A stretch of 64,000 bases of DNA. Origin: Diphasiastrum complanatum (lineage: Eukaryota; Streptophyta; Lycopodiopsida; Lycopodiales; Lycopodiaceae). The notes below the pieces were generated by a model that was given only the letters and a program-made list of their open reading frames with translations, searched no databases and was not told the DNA's origin. Position 1 is the stretch's first letter. Every line of letters starts with the position of its first letter. The DNA lies in contig CM055100.1 in the NCBI GenBank assembly GCA_029204225.1, positions 22,619,810 through 22,683,809 of the forward strand, written 5' to 3'. The position numbers and the translations under genes were made by a program. Below, one piece after another: positions 20,214 through 32,700 of the stretch.

Positions 20214-22715
20214 CAAAGTCTCAGTTTGGTACCAGTCAGTTTTATAAGTCAAACATCTCGACTGGAGTCTTCAAGGATAACAAAAGTAACAATAATACCA
20301 TTATCCAACGATCAAAGTTGGCGATAATCCGGGAACTAAAGTTGCTAGAAAGGGAACGATATCCACAATGACGGGCAATCAAAAGCCAAGACTTGTTCAT
20401 AGACTGTCAGACAACCAAGAGAGGAAACTTAGAGTATTGGGGCTTTGCTTCAGATGCCAGGAGAAATATGACAAGGATCATTGGAAGGTATGTAAATTTC
20501 ATAAACAAGAGGTTCGATTAATGGCCATGAGCGGCAATTCCAATGAGAAAAATCAATCAGATGAAGAGGAAGTTGAAAATTTATTGAGTGAAGATGACAT
20601 TCAAATGCTGCAAGAACATCAATGTGATTCAATTGATGAGGAAGAGCTGCAGATTGATAACGAGGGGTAACGTATATGCGTCGATAGGAAGGACATGGAT
20701 TCATCACTCATGTTCATGTCCTTAAACGCATTTAATGGTTCTCATTCTGCTAGGACTTTCCGTATTAAAGCAAAAAATTAATGGTAGAGAGATCTATATT
20801 CTAGTTGATAGTGCAGGTATGCATAACTTTTTCAATAGTCGTTCAATTAGGAGTTATAATATAGCTACTGTGAAGATTTCAAAGCCATTGAGAGTACAAA
20901 TTGTTGATGAAAATTTTCTCAATTGTAATAGAATCACAACAGAATCCAAGATTCAAATGGATAACTATGAGTTAAAATCAAACTTCCATGTGGTCGACAT
21001 GGGTCCTATTGACATGATCCTTGGTGTCGTCGAGTGGTTACAGACATTGGGTGACATTACCTTTAATTTTGAGCAGAGAACAATACATTTCGCATAGTCA
21101 GGAAAAACTTTTGAAATTTATAGTTGTAGGAAAGAAGAATCAGGTTCCTATTTATGCCTGATTACTAATGCACAAGCTCGACGTATATCTCGAAAGCATG
21201 TAGATATGTTCCTATTGAAAGTGGAAATGGATGATGTTAAAATTAAAGAAGTCGATGCAAAGCCTATGAATACAAGGATACAACAAGTTTTAGACAAGTT
21301 TAAAGATGTGTTTCCAAACACACTACCAAAAGGGGATCCTCCAACCAGATTCTAAACCATGTCATAGAATTTGAACCTGGTTCAAAGCCAGTCAATATTC
21401 CTCCTTACAGGTTATCACAACTAGAAAGGAAAGAAGTTCAAAAACAGGTTCAAGAATTACTTGACCAAGAGTTCATTAGTTTGAGTAAATCACCCATTGT
21501 CTCACCCGTTCTTCTCATTAAAAGAAAGGATGGTACATTATATAGATTATCGTGCACTCAATAAGATTGCCATCAAGAATAGATTTTCAATTCCTTGGGT
21601 TGATGACTTATTAGATGCCCTTAAAGGAGCACAAGTATTTTCAAAGATTGGTCTCTGCTATGGGTATCATCAAATCAAGGTAAGCGAGAAGGATCAACAC
21701 AAGACTGCTTTCTGAACAGACAGGGGGCATTTTCAAATCAAAGTTATGCCTTTTGGTATAACCAATGTACCGGCTACCTTCCAAGCATTGATGAACCAAA
21801 TATTTGGGCGATATTTGTACAAATTTATCTTGGTGTTCTTTGATGACATATTGATTTATAGCCAGAACTTAAAAGAACATACTCTGCACTTGGAAATGGT
21901 TTTGGGATTTGCGGGAATAGAAGTTGTTCACCAAGATGTCAAAATGTGAGTTTTCCCAACAAGAGATTGAGTGTTTGGGGCATATGGTGACTAAAGATGG
22001 CATTAAGGTGGATCAACGTAAGGTCGAGGTGGTTAAAAATTGGAAGAGCCCTAAAACTTTGCGACATTTAAGAGGATTTATGGGATTTGCATCTTATTAT
22101 CGACGATTCATATTCAATTTTTCAAGAATAGCAACAACACTCATGCACTTGTTGAGGAAAGAAGAATTCGAATGGAGTGGATTAAATCAATTAAAGGAGG
22201 CCTTGGTGAATGCTCCAGTTTTGGTACAACCAGACTTTAGTTTACCTTTCAAGGTGATTGTTGATGCAAGTGGAAATGGATTAGGAGCCATACTACTAAG
22301 TCAGAAAGATGGTGTGATTGTCTATGAGAGTCGAAAATTGATCAACAAGGAGAGGTCATATCCTATGCATGACAAGGAGATGTTGGCTATAATTCATGCA
22401 TTGAAAAAATGGCGACATAACCTTTATGGGTCGAAATTCATCATTAAAAGTGATCACTATAGCCTTAAGTATTTCCTAAGTCAGAAGCAGTTTACGGGCA
22501 AACAAAAGAGATGGTTAGCACAAGTTCAAGCATATGTCTTTGTTATTGAATATCTCAAGGGCAAGGAAAATCAAGCTGATGATGCTTTATCGAGATTGTG
22601 GAAAGTGCAAATGAGTGATACAGGCGAACCTTTAGAGGAATATATAATTGTTCTCCAAGATGCAGAGGAGAATTGCATGTCCACAAAACAAGATCAAGCC
22701 TCACACCCAAATTAA
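20214..22715 (+). pseudogene. Gypsy H, 3' part: zinc knuckle, protease, reverse transcriptase, RNase H
   Basis: Continuation of gypsy H. A zinc-knuckle-like CFRCQEKYDKDHWKVC is near 20,448. The protease reads YILVDSAGMHNFF near 20,800, with D-S-A-G replacing D-S-G, so the active site is changed. Reverse transcriptase segments are VNIPPYRLSQLERKEV near 21,392, VHYIDYRALNKI, FSKIGLCYGYHQIKV (Asp of the usual KIDL changed to Gly), and ILVFFDDILIYS with FFDD near 21,828. RNase H spans about 22,230-22,600 (VDASGNGLGAILLSQ, KEMLAIIHALKKWRHNL, GKENQADDALSRL). Stops and a frameshift interrupt it. No integrase follows; the element ends by truncation near 22,715. Confidence 0.85.
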
Positions 22716-22737
22716 GGTAATAAGACCCCAAATATTA

Positions 22738-23011
22738 ATTAGAGACGCTTGCAATTCTATGTGTAGAATGATCTATATTTGCTATTTTTGGATCCACACG
22801 TGTGAAATACAGTAGCTTGCTGGTTTTGTACGGATAGCAATAGTACATAATCATTTCATTCAAGTTTGATCAAGTTCTCTTAGTGTTTGCATCTCAAATT
22901 GTGTGTAGATGCTGATTTTTCTACATTGGTGAAATTGGTAGTGTATTTCTCTTTCTAACCAAAGATCATTCAAGTAGATTGGATCTTAAGGATCTGAGAT
23001 ATATCACAAAC
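22738..23011 (+). repeat. Truncated LTR related to the LTR of element B
   Basis: The stretch matches the last 40% or so of the B LTR in the opposite orientation: shared blocks include GTGTAGAATGATC, CACACGTGTGAAATACAGTA, GTTTGCATCTC and GTAGATGCTGATTTTT, in the same order and spacing. It ends ATATCACA at 23,011 with no primer site after it, so it is a 5'-truncated solo LTR. It shows that B belongs to a family with several copies. Confidence 0.7.
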
Positions 23012-23029
23012 CTCACATTATATGACTTC

Positions 23030-23871
23030 ATTGAACCAGTTTGTTCTAGCATATACCAAGAGTCCATATAATAATCTATGAATATTTCTACACAAAAATC
23101 CTTGAAATCATCCCATGCATGACTTGGTTTCATACTCTGAATGACGTAACACTACTTGCCACCAATCATAGGCTTTTTCTTGAAAGTAGGATATTGCTAT
23201 GGAAATTTTTCCCTGATCAAAGATAGAATGTAGTCGAAGATTCTCATCTACAATAGATCACCAGTCATCAACGAACTCATTTCTTTCTCAATGGTTGGTA
23301 TGTTTTCAAAAGGAACATTTTCAAGTTATCGTTGAATTTTGATATATTGATGTTGATTGGTCTTTGACAAGCTGCTCTCCCCGTTATAACAGGAACTAGG
23401 AATGGTCACAATGCTCCCATAGCTAGCATTATCTCCTGTCTGTAACCCGACATTTCCAGCAATTGGTTTGAGAGCCATAGATAAAACATCTTCTATTTTT
23501 GTGGATGTATCGTTGAATGCCATTGTACAAAGAGAAGATTCGTATTCAGAATTATCTTCTTCAACTTTGTATTGTTCGAAACCAGCTTCGTTTTCATCTA
23601 GGCCATCGTTATATCTGTCTGCATCACCAAGTTGATATTTCCAATCTTGTAACTGGCAAACATGATCTCCATCGGAATATTGTTCATGCTCATTCATATC
23701 ATCACATTGTTGATCATCCAGCTGACAACCACCACCACCATCACATTCCTCCTCATCTTGTTGACAATCATCACCACCACCATCATACCAGTCACTTTGG
23801 TTATCGTACTCATAATCATTGCCATCTCATTGATCTTCATAATTAGACATATATTCATTATCAGTGTCCAT
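23030..23871 (-). pseudogene. Gypsy gag relic
   Basis: On the minus strand a Met at 23,871 opens a very acidic Gln/Asp/Gly-rich N-terminus with one stop (TGA), continued by an open frame from 23,697 to 23,326. Further on, in shifted frames, the pattern HAWDDFKDFCVEIF and TGSMKSYNVRF near 23,010-23,120 matches the WxxFxxxFxxxF...GSVxxYxxxF core of gypsy Gag. No zinc knuckle or pol follows. The His-rich plus-strand reading here is the complement of the acidic repeats and not a gene. Confidence 0.5.
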
Positions 23872-26130
23872 GGTATAGTGATAGGCAGTGAATGGGTTAT
23901 GGGTCCACAAAATCGAATGAAGTGAAAAGAATATGGAACAATTATAAATTTCACTGGTAAAATCACAAATTTACTAGTAACAGATTTGTTCTTCTCCCGG
24001 TCTCAAAATTATGAGTCCTCGAAGAAATGCAACCTGCAAGATTTAGAGAACAACAATAGCTTTTGACAAAATGTCAACTTTGTTTCATTGATCGATTTTG
24101 GCTTTATACCACTATTATCATGTCAAGCTCGATGTAATAATCACTTTTGCTTTATAAATCTGAGGTCAAACAGAGAAGATATGGCAATTCAAAGAATTAA
24201 AATAGAAAATGTGAACAACTTGGGAGAAAGGGTTCCAAAAAATAATAAAAATAAAAAGAAAATAACGATGACGAAAAATTGCTAATAACTTGATTCAGCT
24301 TGAAAAATTGAGCACTTTTCGTTCTTGAAGCACTAATTTCGACGTCAAACATCATTCTTTTCCTCATCATTTTTGAAAGATTCTTTTTTAAAGGCACTAA
24401 ATTTCATCCTCTTTCAATTTATGCTTGCTTGTTAGAATCCATAGTTTGTTATCAAAATGGAAAGCTAAAGTTCTAAATTATGTGATCTTGAATTTGAAAC
24501 AAGTCTCATCTGTTACATTTTCTAAGACTCATACTTCATTTTCTACTGAGGAGGAAGTTCTTTTTGGTAAGTTTCATGGACGTTCTTTCATTTCATATGT
24601 GGATAAATGCACAAACATTAATGTATCTGTTTGCAAAAGATTCTATTTGGAATAAATAAATCCATTTTCCAATGAAAACTTTGTAACTCTTTCAACTATG
24701 AGTGTAATAAAATATCATCAAGATTTATCCTTAATTGTTATCCAGATACTCCATTTTTGGGTGCCACGTGAAATTTCATAAAATTTCTAAGTTGCAGTAG
24801 ATGCTTGTAAAATTACACTACTGACTTTTTTGAGTGGCTAAATAAGTACTTCAAAGCCTTGCTTTTGTCTATTAATGAGCTTTGGATAAACTTACTTGAG
24901 AATGAAATTTTTTTTGTAAATTGTAGTTGGATCTTGAATTATTTTGTTGGTATCATAGAAGTAATAAAGGTCTTCAAGTAGAAGAAAAAACCCAACCTAT
25001 GCTTGTTCAAACGTATGATTTCATGGCATTATAAATTGAAATTAATCTAAAAGATTTGAAATCTCATATTAATAAGCTAATTCGAGATGTTTTTAGGGAT
25101 AAACTAAAGAACACTCAATGCAAAGCTTTGAAATTTGCATTTTGAATTTTGTTGGCTTACGAACAAAAATCAAGATGTTGATAGAGTCACTAAAATTGTT
25201 AATGTTAAAGAAGTTTCTTCTTGACTACACTTTTATCTTCAAAAAAAGACATATTAGGCTAGGTGATTCATTAATTTACATATTTGGCAAGGCAATTCAT
25301 TTTTTTAACAAAGGATAAATATTCCCATGGGCAATAATTGATGTTTATCTAGCTGACTTTTATCTTTTCTCTTAGGAATTATAATTTATACAAAGATTAG
25401 CTTTTTGTGGTACTTGTCCCATCTTATTGCATTGATTAACTCATGTTAGAAAATATAAAACAACATTTGTACTTTATCTTCATGATTTTGTTTATTTTTT
25501 ATATAAAGGCCCAAACATTTTTGGTGAAAAAATCTATTCTAAAGACTCATGTGAACTTATTTGTACTAGTGGTAACTTGAACATTATTCGCATGTCTCAT
25601 ATATCTTCAAGTATTTTTTATTCTATTAAATATAGAAGTGATCGCTTCTCAATTCTATATTTTTTCTCGTCTTTGTACTATTACAAATACTTTTGTCGAC
25701 CAATCAAGCAATCAAATCACTCTATTACTCCATAAGAGTGACTTATCTAAAATATCATGAACAAAGTTCAAACTATTTTAAACTCTTTTGGTTTTATCTT
25801 TGGTATTTCAGCTTTTGTTACGTAAACATGATTACTAACTTAATACAAAAAAGTGAGAAGCTTATGAGCCTACTTTGTTTCTAGTATTTTTTCTCTATCT
25901 CATTAGTTCTTGTATTATGGTTCTTCTTCTTTTCTTTTCCTTTGAATTTTTTTTTTTCCTTTTTGTTGATTGTCATTTGCTTTTTAGTCTAATAGACCAT
26001 TTTCTAATCTGAAAGATTCTTACCAATTTCATCATTATAATAAAAGGTTATTTGTTCTATAGTTTTAACAAATTTCGAAATTTTCTTCACACAATCAAGA
26101 AGTGCATTTATAATTTCAAGCTTTTTAAAA
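23872..26130. other. AT-rich stretch without a recognisable gene
   Basis: About 2.2 kb with only short frames (for example 24,425-24,655 and 25,118-25,318 on the plus strand) that show no motif I can name. Composition is strongly A/T with poly-T runs near 25,945. It may be eroded retroelement or intergenic DNA. A rough tRNA-Met-like primer remnant (TGGTATAAAGCC on the minus strand, 24,101-24,112) could belong to the gag relic to its left, but this is weak. Confidence 0.35.
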
Positions 26131-26480
26131 ATAGAGCTGAAATACTTTTGTCAAGATATGTGTCCTTTGAGATTTCTGATATGAATAACTATCCATACCA
26201 CTCACTAATTGGCTCATTGATGTATGCGATGGTGTGCACTAGACCCGATCTGACATATATAGTTAGCACACTTTCTCAATTCATGTTGAATCTAGGAATC
26301 CAACATTGAAAAGCACTCAAAAGAGTGATGAAATACATTCAAGCAACAAAGAACCAAGCTCTTTGTTATTATGGTAATTTTGCTACCGCTTTATGCTTAT
26401 AATTTGGCTATTCTGATTCGGATTGGAGAGGAGACTTAGACATCAAAAAGTCTACTTCTGGATACTGTTTCTATCCTTTT
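26130..26480 (+). pseudogene. Copia RNase H fragment placed upstream of a reverse transcriptase fragment
   Basis: Reads MNNYPYHSLIGSLMYAMVCTRPDL near 26,183, LSQFMLNLGIQH, then RVMKYIQATKNQAL and YSDSDWRGDLDIKKSTSGYCF near 26,412-26,470. In copia pol these motifs lie after the reverse transcriptase core, yet here they come before it. The join to the next fragment falls on the shared coding word FLNG. Confidence 0.8.
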
Positions 26481-26773
26481 TTGAATGGCAAACCTGAGGA
26501 GGTAGTATATATGCAGCAACCAAGTGGTTTTGTGATACAAGACATGGAAGACAAAATATGCAGATTGAAGAAAGCCTTGTATGAATTTAAGCAAGCACCT
26601 CATGCTTGGCACAACCACTTTGATGAATACCTCTTATCTAGAGATTTGGTACACACTTCCCTTGATTTTAATTTTTACTACTTTGTATGAGATTCTAATA
26701 TCACTCTGATTGTGTTGTATGTAAACAACCTCATAATCACAAGTAATGATGGGGATTTAATTAGAGCAATATA
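26481..26773 (+). pseudogene. Copia F, first part: reverse transcriptase core
   Basis: Reads FLNGKPEEVVYMQQPSGF, KKALYEFKQAPHAWH and LIVLYVNNLIITS; the catalytic YVDD has become YVNN, so both catalytic aspartates are lost. A stop follows FYYFV. The frame is cut at LIRAI by insertion of element E and continues at 37,466 with RDLYSNLNMIDLGLIHYFLG. The last five bases (26,769-26,773) are the left ATATA target duplication of E. Confidence 0.85.
26769..26773. repeat. Target-site duplication of copia E, left copy
   Basis: ATATA, repeated at 37,461-37,465. Element ends between the copies are TGTTGG on the left and CCAACA on the right. Removing E restores the reverse transcriptase text of F apart from a stop in place of Lys. 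Confidence 0.85.
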
Positions 26774-27057
26774 TGTTGGTGTATGATGTGAAATGCTTGG
26801 TCTACGATTGATTACGATTGCAGCGGATGTGACAGAAGTAGAACACGAGAGGTGATTACGATGTAAAACGATGCCTTTACCAACAGTATGAAAAACATTG
26901 AACACTGTAGTAACTGCGATTTCAGGAACGTGGATTGTCTAGTGAACGGAATCAAAATCTTGTCATCCGTTTGGGTTAACAGAGTAGGAGTCTGTGACTG
27001 CCATAACAGAAGGATTGCAAAGCATTAGGCATCTTGGACAGCCATGCGATCCAACAT

Positions 27058-27953
27058 ACTGTTTGTGTGACAATATCTTAGTGCAATGTCTTCATTTTGA
27101 ACCTTCTCTATGAGAAAATGAAGTTGAACCTCTATATGTTTGGTCCTTGTGTGAGTTCGTCGGTTCAATGACAGAGCTATACAACTCTGATTGTCACACT
27201 GGAGTATAGTTGGACCAATTTGTGAGAATCTCAGATCCTGTAGTAGTCTTTAGAGCCATAAAATCTCCTTCACTACTGATGTAGCTACGACATATTCTGA
27301 TTCCGTAGAGGATAATGAAATGCATCTCTGCTTCCTGCTATTCCATGAAATGGGTCCTCCTGCAAGAAAGCAAATGTAGTAGAGGTGGATTTTCTGGTAT
27401 CTATGTCTCCTGCCCAGTCTAAATCAGAATAGGTAATCAAAGAGAGTGCAGCTTCTGTATTTCTGTTGTAACTCAAGGCATAGTGCTTTGAGGACTGAAT
27501 GTACTTCAAAACTCTTTGTAGAGCTTTCCAGTGTCGTAGGTTTGGATTGGACATGAATTGCAACAATGTGCTTACAACATATGCTAAATCAGGTCATGTG
27601 CAAATCATAGAGTACATGAGAGAGTCTATGATAAACTGATAAGGGTAATTGCGCATTTCTTGCCGATCTGCGTTTGTTTTGGGGCACATGTCTTTGGATA
27701 GCTTGCATCCTGGATCCATAGGAATGTCTATGGGCTTGCAATCCTCCATGCCATATCTTCAAAGTTCATTAGTTAGGTAAGATTGCTGGCTTATGGTGAT
27801 CCTTCTACTCGCGCGATCTCTGTGAATCTCCATTCCAAGTAGGTAATGGACTGGACCTAAATCAGTCATCTCAAACTCTTATGAGAGTAAGGATTTAGTT
27901 TCTTGCAGCAATTGAATTGAATGGTTGATGATTAGATAATCATCAATGTATAA
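27058..27953 (-). pseudogene. Copia E, end of reverse transcriptase and RNase H
   Basis: From the right end of this part, the minus strand reads YIDDYLIINHSIQLLQ starting at 27,951, then DCKPIDIPMDPGCKLSKDMCP near 27,750-27,690, PDLAYVVSTLLQFMSNPN (with a stop just before it), YSDLDWAGDIDTRKSTSTTF near 27,440-27,380, and LWLQRLLQ-like and CDNQSCIALSLNRR segments to about 27,150. Stops and frameshifts occur. The YIDD catalytic codons are the very first ones at the D junction. Confidence 0.8.
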
Positions 27954-28608
27954 TGTGAAAATTGTCAACATTTCCTAGCTAGTTTGAGGCCTAAATTGGC
28001 TAAAATTGTAAATAGTTTTGGTTCTGGAGTTTCACACGTGTGAACCAGGCCACAATGTTTTTATTTACTGTATTTTTTCAGTATGATGAAGTGTCAAACT
28101 TCATACCCTTCAAAATGAGACCATTTTGATGTATTTTGGTCATATAAGCCATTTTTTAGCTATTTTTCCTATATAGGGAATATCTAGGGTCAAGTACCTT
28201 CTAGAGAGAGGAGAGAGAGTCATCTTCCTCATCCATAAATAGTAGGGAAGTCGTGGAGAACAGGTTGGAGAAACCTTTTGTATGCTTCATTGAGATCAAT
28301 AGATCATTGTCATTGTTTCTTCCTCCATTGAGAGCATTGTTGTGTGTATTGTCTTCAAGCTATTGTGTATGATCTTAGGTGCTTTCCAAAAGTGATAGGC
28401 TGATGTATTATGGACTGTATAATGCTATTTTGGGCCGCACTTGATGTTTATGGAAGTTTCCATTTGTGATAAATGCTTTTTGATCAAGTTCTTTGCATTC
28501 TAGGTAGCATAGAATGTGTTGCCAATTCCTAGCTTATGTAGTTTGGAGTGCAAGCATTCAAGCCAATGATCTTGGAGTTTAGATCCACTTAGGATCTGTA
28601 TTTTTCAC
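27954..28608 (+). repeat. 5' LTR of copia D
   Basis: 655 bp starting TGTGAAAATTG and ending TATTTTTCAC. A palindromic G-box CACACGTGTG lies at 28,033-28,042, a TATA-like CTATATAG at 28,169-28,176 and a GAGA-rich tract at about 28,203-28,219. These make a plausible plant pol II promoter in U3. The terminal inverted repeat is GTGAAAA/TTTTCAC. Confidence 0.93.
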
Positions 28609-28622
28609 TTGGTATTAGAGCT
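28609..28622 (+). promoter_or_regulatory. Primer-binding site of copia D
   Basis: TTGGTATTAGAGCT follows the LTR. It matches the tRNA-Met primer site with one change (TGGTATTAGAGC against TGGTATCAGAGC), a C to T that would leave a G:U pair with the tRNA. Confidence 0.85.
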
Positions 28623-29782
28623 GGTTGGCTTCTATTTACAGTAAGTATTCCATTTTTTTGTGATATTTGGATGTTTGATCAAGTTCTAGCATGATTTTGC
28701 ATTGCTTTGTTGATCAAATCTTACTAACCTTTGTTTTGTGAGTTGAACTTGTGGATCAAAAGCATATTTCAGGTCTATTGAAGATCAGAGGCTGAAAAGA
28801 AACTATTTTGGATCAGATCATAACACCTAATCATTTGTGATTGTGAGGCTTGTGCATATTCAATACTAACAATGTTCTTTTCAATCCTATTGTTGACAAT
28901 CTCCATTCTTGGATGAACACTCTCCTTAAGTGGATGAAACTTCTCCTTAAGTGGATGACAAATGCTCTTTTGAGTGAGTTGTAATTCTCCTAAAGGCTGA
29001 GCAAAGCTCCCATTTGGATGAAAGATCCCCTTTTTTGGGTGAACATATTGTAAGCTCCATTGTGAAGAGCATATTGTAAAGATTGTCATCAATTTTGGCA
29101 TAAATTTTGGTGTACTTTGTTGAGCATGTAAGTAACTCTCCTTATGTAATTTGATTGGAGCATTTGCTGGAAGGTGTTAACCATTATGCAAGTGTGTTTT
29201 CAGGTTCTTAACAGGTTGAGGAACATTCTCATGTGAAGTGATCTTAGATCTACATCTAAACACCAAGATTTGACAAGATAGTGAAGCTAGTCTTGTGATT
29301 CACTAAGTGTGCTCATTCATTCACCTCTAAATCTTGTATTTATCACTTGCTGGAGTTTATAAACTTTTGGAAGTGTGGTTTACATGTGGTTTTACAGGTT
29401 GAATCAATATCTTAGTGTGTTGATCATATGTTGATCAAGTTTGTTCATTACTAGGTAATCTTGGCATCCTAGTTTTGGGTATTTTCTAAGAATGCAAGTA
29501 ACTCTTCACACCATAACTTGATTTGGTCACTTGCTGGAAAGTTTGAGAGCTTAAGCAAGAGTGTGTTCAGGTTGGTTTGATTTTGTAATCCATTCTTAGT
29601 GTGTGCAAAGTGTTGCATGTGTTTCAATCTTCCTTTCTATGCTTGGAAACCATCTAGGTTCAAGATAGAAGTGTTTTAGGGTCCTAAATCTTCATAGATC
29701 TCTTTATCTATCATTTGTTGAGAGAAAAGTGAGTGCTAAGTGCTTTAGGACAGAACCTAAAAGTTGAAGAAACATTAGAATC
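28623..29782 (+). repeat. Leader of copia D with a degenerate repeat of about 185 bp
   Basis: Three related blocks recur at a regular distance: TTGCTGGAAGG near 29,164, TTGCTGGAGTT near 29,346 and TTGCTGGAAAG near 29,532. The first and third also share TGYAAGTAACTCT upstream and AAG..TGTGTT..CAGGTT downstream. A shorter repeat, CTCCTTAAGTGGATGA, occurs twice near 28,921 and 28,942. No coding frame is credible here. The region may hold packaging or translation signals. Confidence 0.65.
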
Positions 29783-32700
29783 ATGGCTTCCAATGGTGGG
29801 ATCATGCTAGAGTCTAGTGAAAGGTTGAGTTCATCAAACTACTCTACTTGGAAAGTGAGGATGGAGTCCTTACTTGAGTTGAATGAACTCATGGACATAG
29901 TTGCAGAAATTGAAGAGAGACCTCTCACACTTCAAGAGCAACAAAGGTTTGATAAGAAGGCCAAAAGGGCTCTTCATATCATTAAAATGAATGTTACAAA
30001 TGAACTTCTCAAGGAAGTTGGAAAGTGTCAAAGTGCAAGTGAGGCATGGAATGCCTTAAAGAAGCTCTTTGAATCAAAGTCCACATCTAGGGTATTGACC
30101 CTAAGGAGACAAATATTTTCTAGTAGGCAAAGAGAGGGTGAAAGTGCTCATGCATTTATCTTGAGAGTTAAGTCCCTAAGTGATGATTTAGCATGCATTG
30201 ATGAGAACATAAAAGATGGTGAAATAGTCCAAGTTATGTTGAATGGTTTGCTAAATGAACATGCTAACCTTGTGCAAAGTTTTGCCATTCAAAGAGTCTT
30301 GCCAAGTGTGGTTGACTTGCAAGAAATCTTATTGGCTGAAGAACATAGGTTGCAATCAAAGCTTGATGGTGCATCTTTGCAAGGTGGAGGTGAAGAGGCT
30401 TTCTTCACAAAAGGCAAATTCAAGGGCAAAGGTAAAGGCAAAGGGAAATGGTCCAAAGGTGGTAACTTTGATCATGATGATCACTCTTCCTCTTCCTCTT
30501 CTACTAAGAACAATAAGTCAAAGTTCAAGTGCTTTTATTGTGGGATAAAAGGTCATTTTGCAAATGAATGTTATAAGAAGAAAAGAGAGCAAGGAGAGAG
30601 GCAAGGAAATCTTACAATAGATGAGGAAGAACATAACACATGTGAATCACTTGTTATGACTTCAAGTTTGTTAGCCAACATAGATGATAATGATCCTTGG
30701 TGGATTGATAGTGGAGCCTCATCTCACATGACAAGACATAAGGAATACTTTACATCCTTATTGTCTTATGAGGGAGAAGGTAACATCATCTACACTGCAA
30801 ATGATGGTCAATGTGACATCAAAGGCATAGGCACTATTCCTATTTCCCTTTCTACAAATAGGAAAGCAAATCTTGAAAATGTTTTGTACATTCCTTCAAT
30901 CACTAAGAATTTGCTTAGTGTAAGTCAAATGATTGACAAAGGACTTGATGTGGAGTTCATTGGAGATGCATGTTTGATAAGTAAATGTGGATCCTTGATT
31001 GCTCAAGGTAGGAGGCATGGTAAACTTTTCAAGCTTGATGCATGTGTGATCTCTAATCATGAAGGATGTATGGCTAGGGAGCAATTGACAAACCAAGAAG
31101 TTTGGCACAAGAGGTTGGGCCATCCCAACTTCAAATCTTTGGAGGTAATGGCAAAGAAAGAGCTTGTTCTTGGTCTCCCTAAAAGTCTTGTTGCAAACAA
31201 TAGTGTTTGTGAACATTGTGCCTTGTCCAAATCTCATAGACTTGCTTATTCTAGATCTACTTCTAGATCTAAAGAAGCTTTTCAACTTGTGCATTCTGAT
31301 ATTCATTCTTCTAGTACAACAAGCAATGGTGGGGCAAAGATGTATGCAACTTTCATTGATGACTTTAGTAGGTATACTTGGATCTATCTTCTTAAAAGTA
31401 AGGATGAAGTGTTTGCTGCATTTGTCAAGTTCAAGAATGAAATGGAAAACCAATTCAATACAAAGATCAAATGCTTAAGATCTGATAATGGAGGGGAATA
31501 CACCTCAAATAGGTTCAAAGACTTTTGTATAGCACATGGGATTAAGAGGGAGATGTCTAGTCCTAGGACTCCACAACAGAATGGAGTGGCCGAGAGGAAG
31601 AATAGAACCCTTTGTGAATGTGCCAAGGCAATGAGACTACATGCTAATCTTGCTAAGTCTTTTTGGGGGGAAGCTTTAGCATGTGCTAACTATCTATGTA
31701 ATAGATGGACAAGTGCTTCCTTGGATGGTAAAACTCCTCATGAGGTTCTTTATGGTAGAAGGCCGAGTGTCAAGCATTGTAGGATCTTTGGATGTACATG
31801 TTTTGTCAATATCACACTTGATGATAGAACTAAAGAAGATCCTTCATCAAAGAAGGGTGTGTTTGTTGGCTATAGTGAAGTAAGCAAGGCTTACAAAGTG
31901 TACATTCCTTCTACAAAGAAAGTTGTCATAAGTAGGGATGTCATCTTTCATGAAGAGAATGTTTCCAATGTTGTTGATGTTGATGTTGATGTGCCTACTA
32001 ATCATCATGATGTGCAAGATGTCTTGGATGAAGATGGAGATGCCACTCCAAAGCAAACTTCAAGGAAGACTCAAAGGCAAAGGGCTAAGCCATCAAGGCT
32101 AACCTATGATGAAAAAGGAAAGCAAGTGGTGGACAACTCTAACTTTGCTTTTCTTACCTCTTTTGATGAACCAACTTGTGTAGGTGAAGCAATTCAAAAG
32201 AAGGAATGGATCCAAGCCATGGATCATGAGCATCAAGCACTCATCAAAAGCAACACATGGAGGTTGGTAAAGCTTCCAAAGGACAAGAAGGCAATTGGTT
32301 GTAAGTGGATCTTCAAGATCAAGACAAATCAAGATGGATCAATCAACAAGTACAAGGCAAGGTTGGTGGCAAAGGGGTATGCTCAAGAATATGGTATTGA
32401 CTATGATGAGACCTTTGCACCCGTGGCAAAGATGGTAACTATTCGAATCCTAATCTCTCTTGCAACTCTTTATGATTGGGATATGTGGCAAATGGATGTT
32501 ACTAATGCCTTCTTGAATGGTGATCTTGAAGAAGATATTTACATGGAGCAACCCGAGGGCTATGTTTCACATGATGAGCCTAATCATGTGTGCTATCTCC
32601 AAAAGAGTTTGTATGGGCTAAAGCAAGCACCAAGGAGTTGGTATGCTAAGCTCAATTCCTTCTTACTTTCTCAAAACTTTGTTATGAGTGAGTATGATCA

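Noticed and set aside
9353-22715. Endogenous plant pararetrovirus
   Set aside because: Elements have gypsy domain order; I shows LTRs, integrase and chromodomain, and no movement-protein or caulimovirus-type coat motif was seen.
23517-23846. Plus-strand frame with long His runs, like a metal-binding protein
   Set aside because: It is the complement of acidic and Gly-rich codons of the minus-strand gag relic (GAT/GGT repeats); it has no domain.
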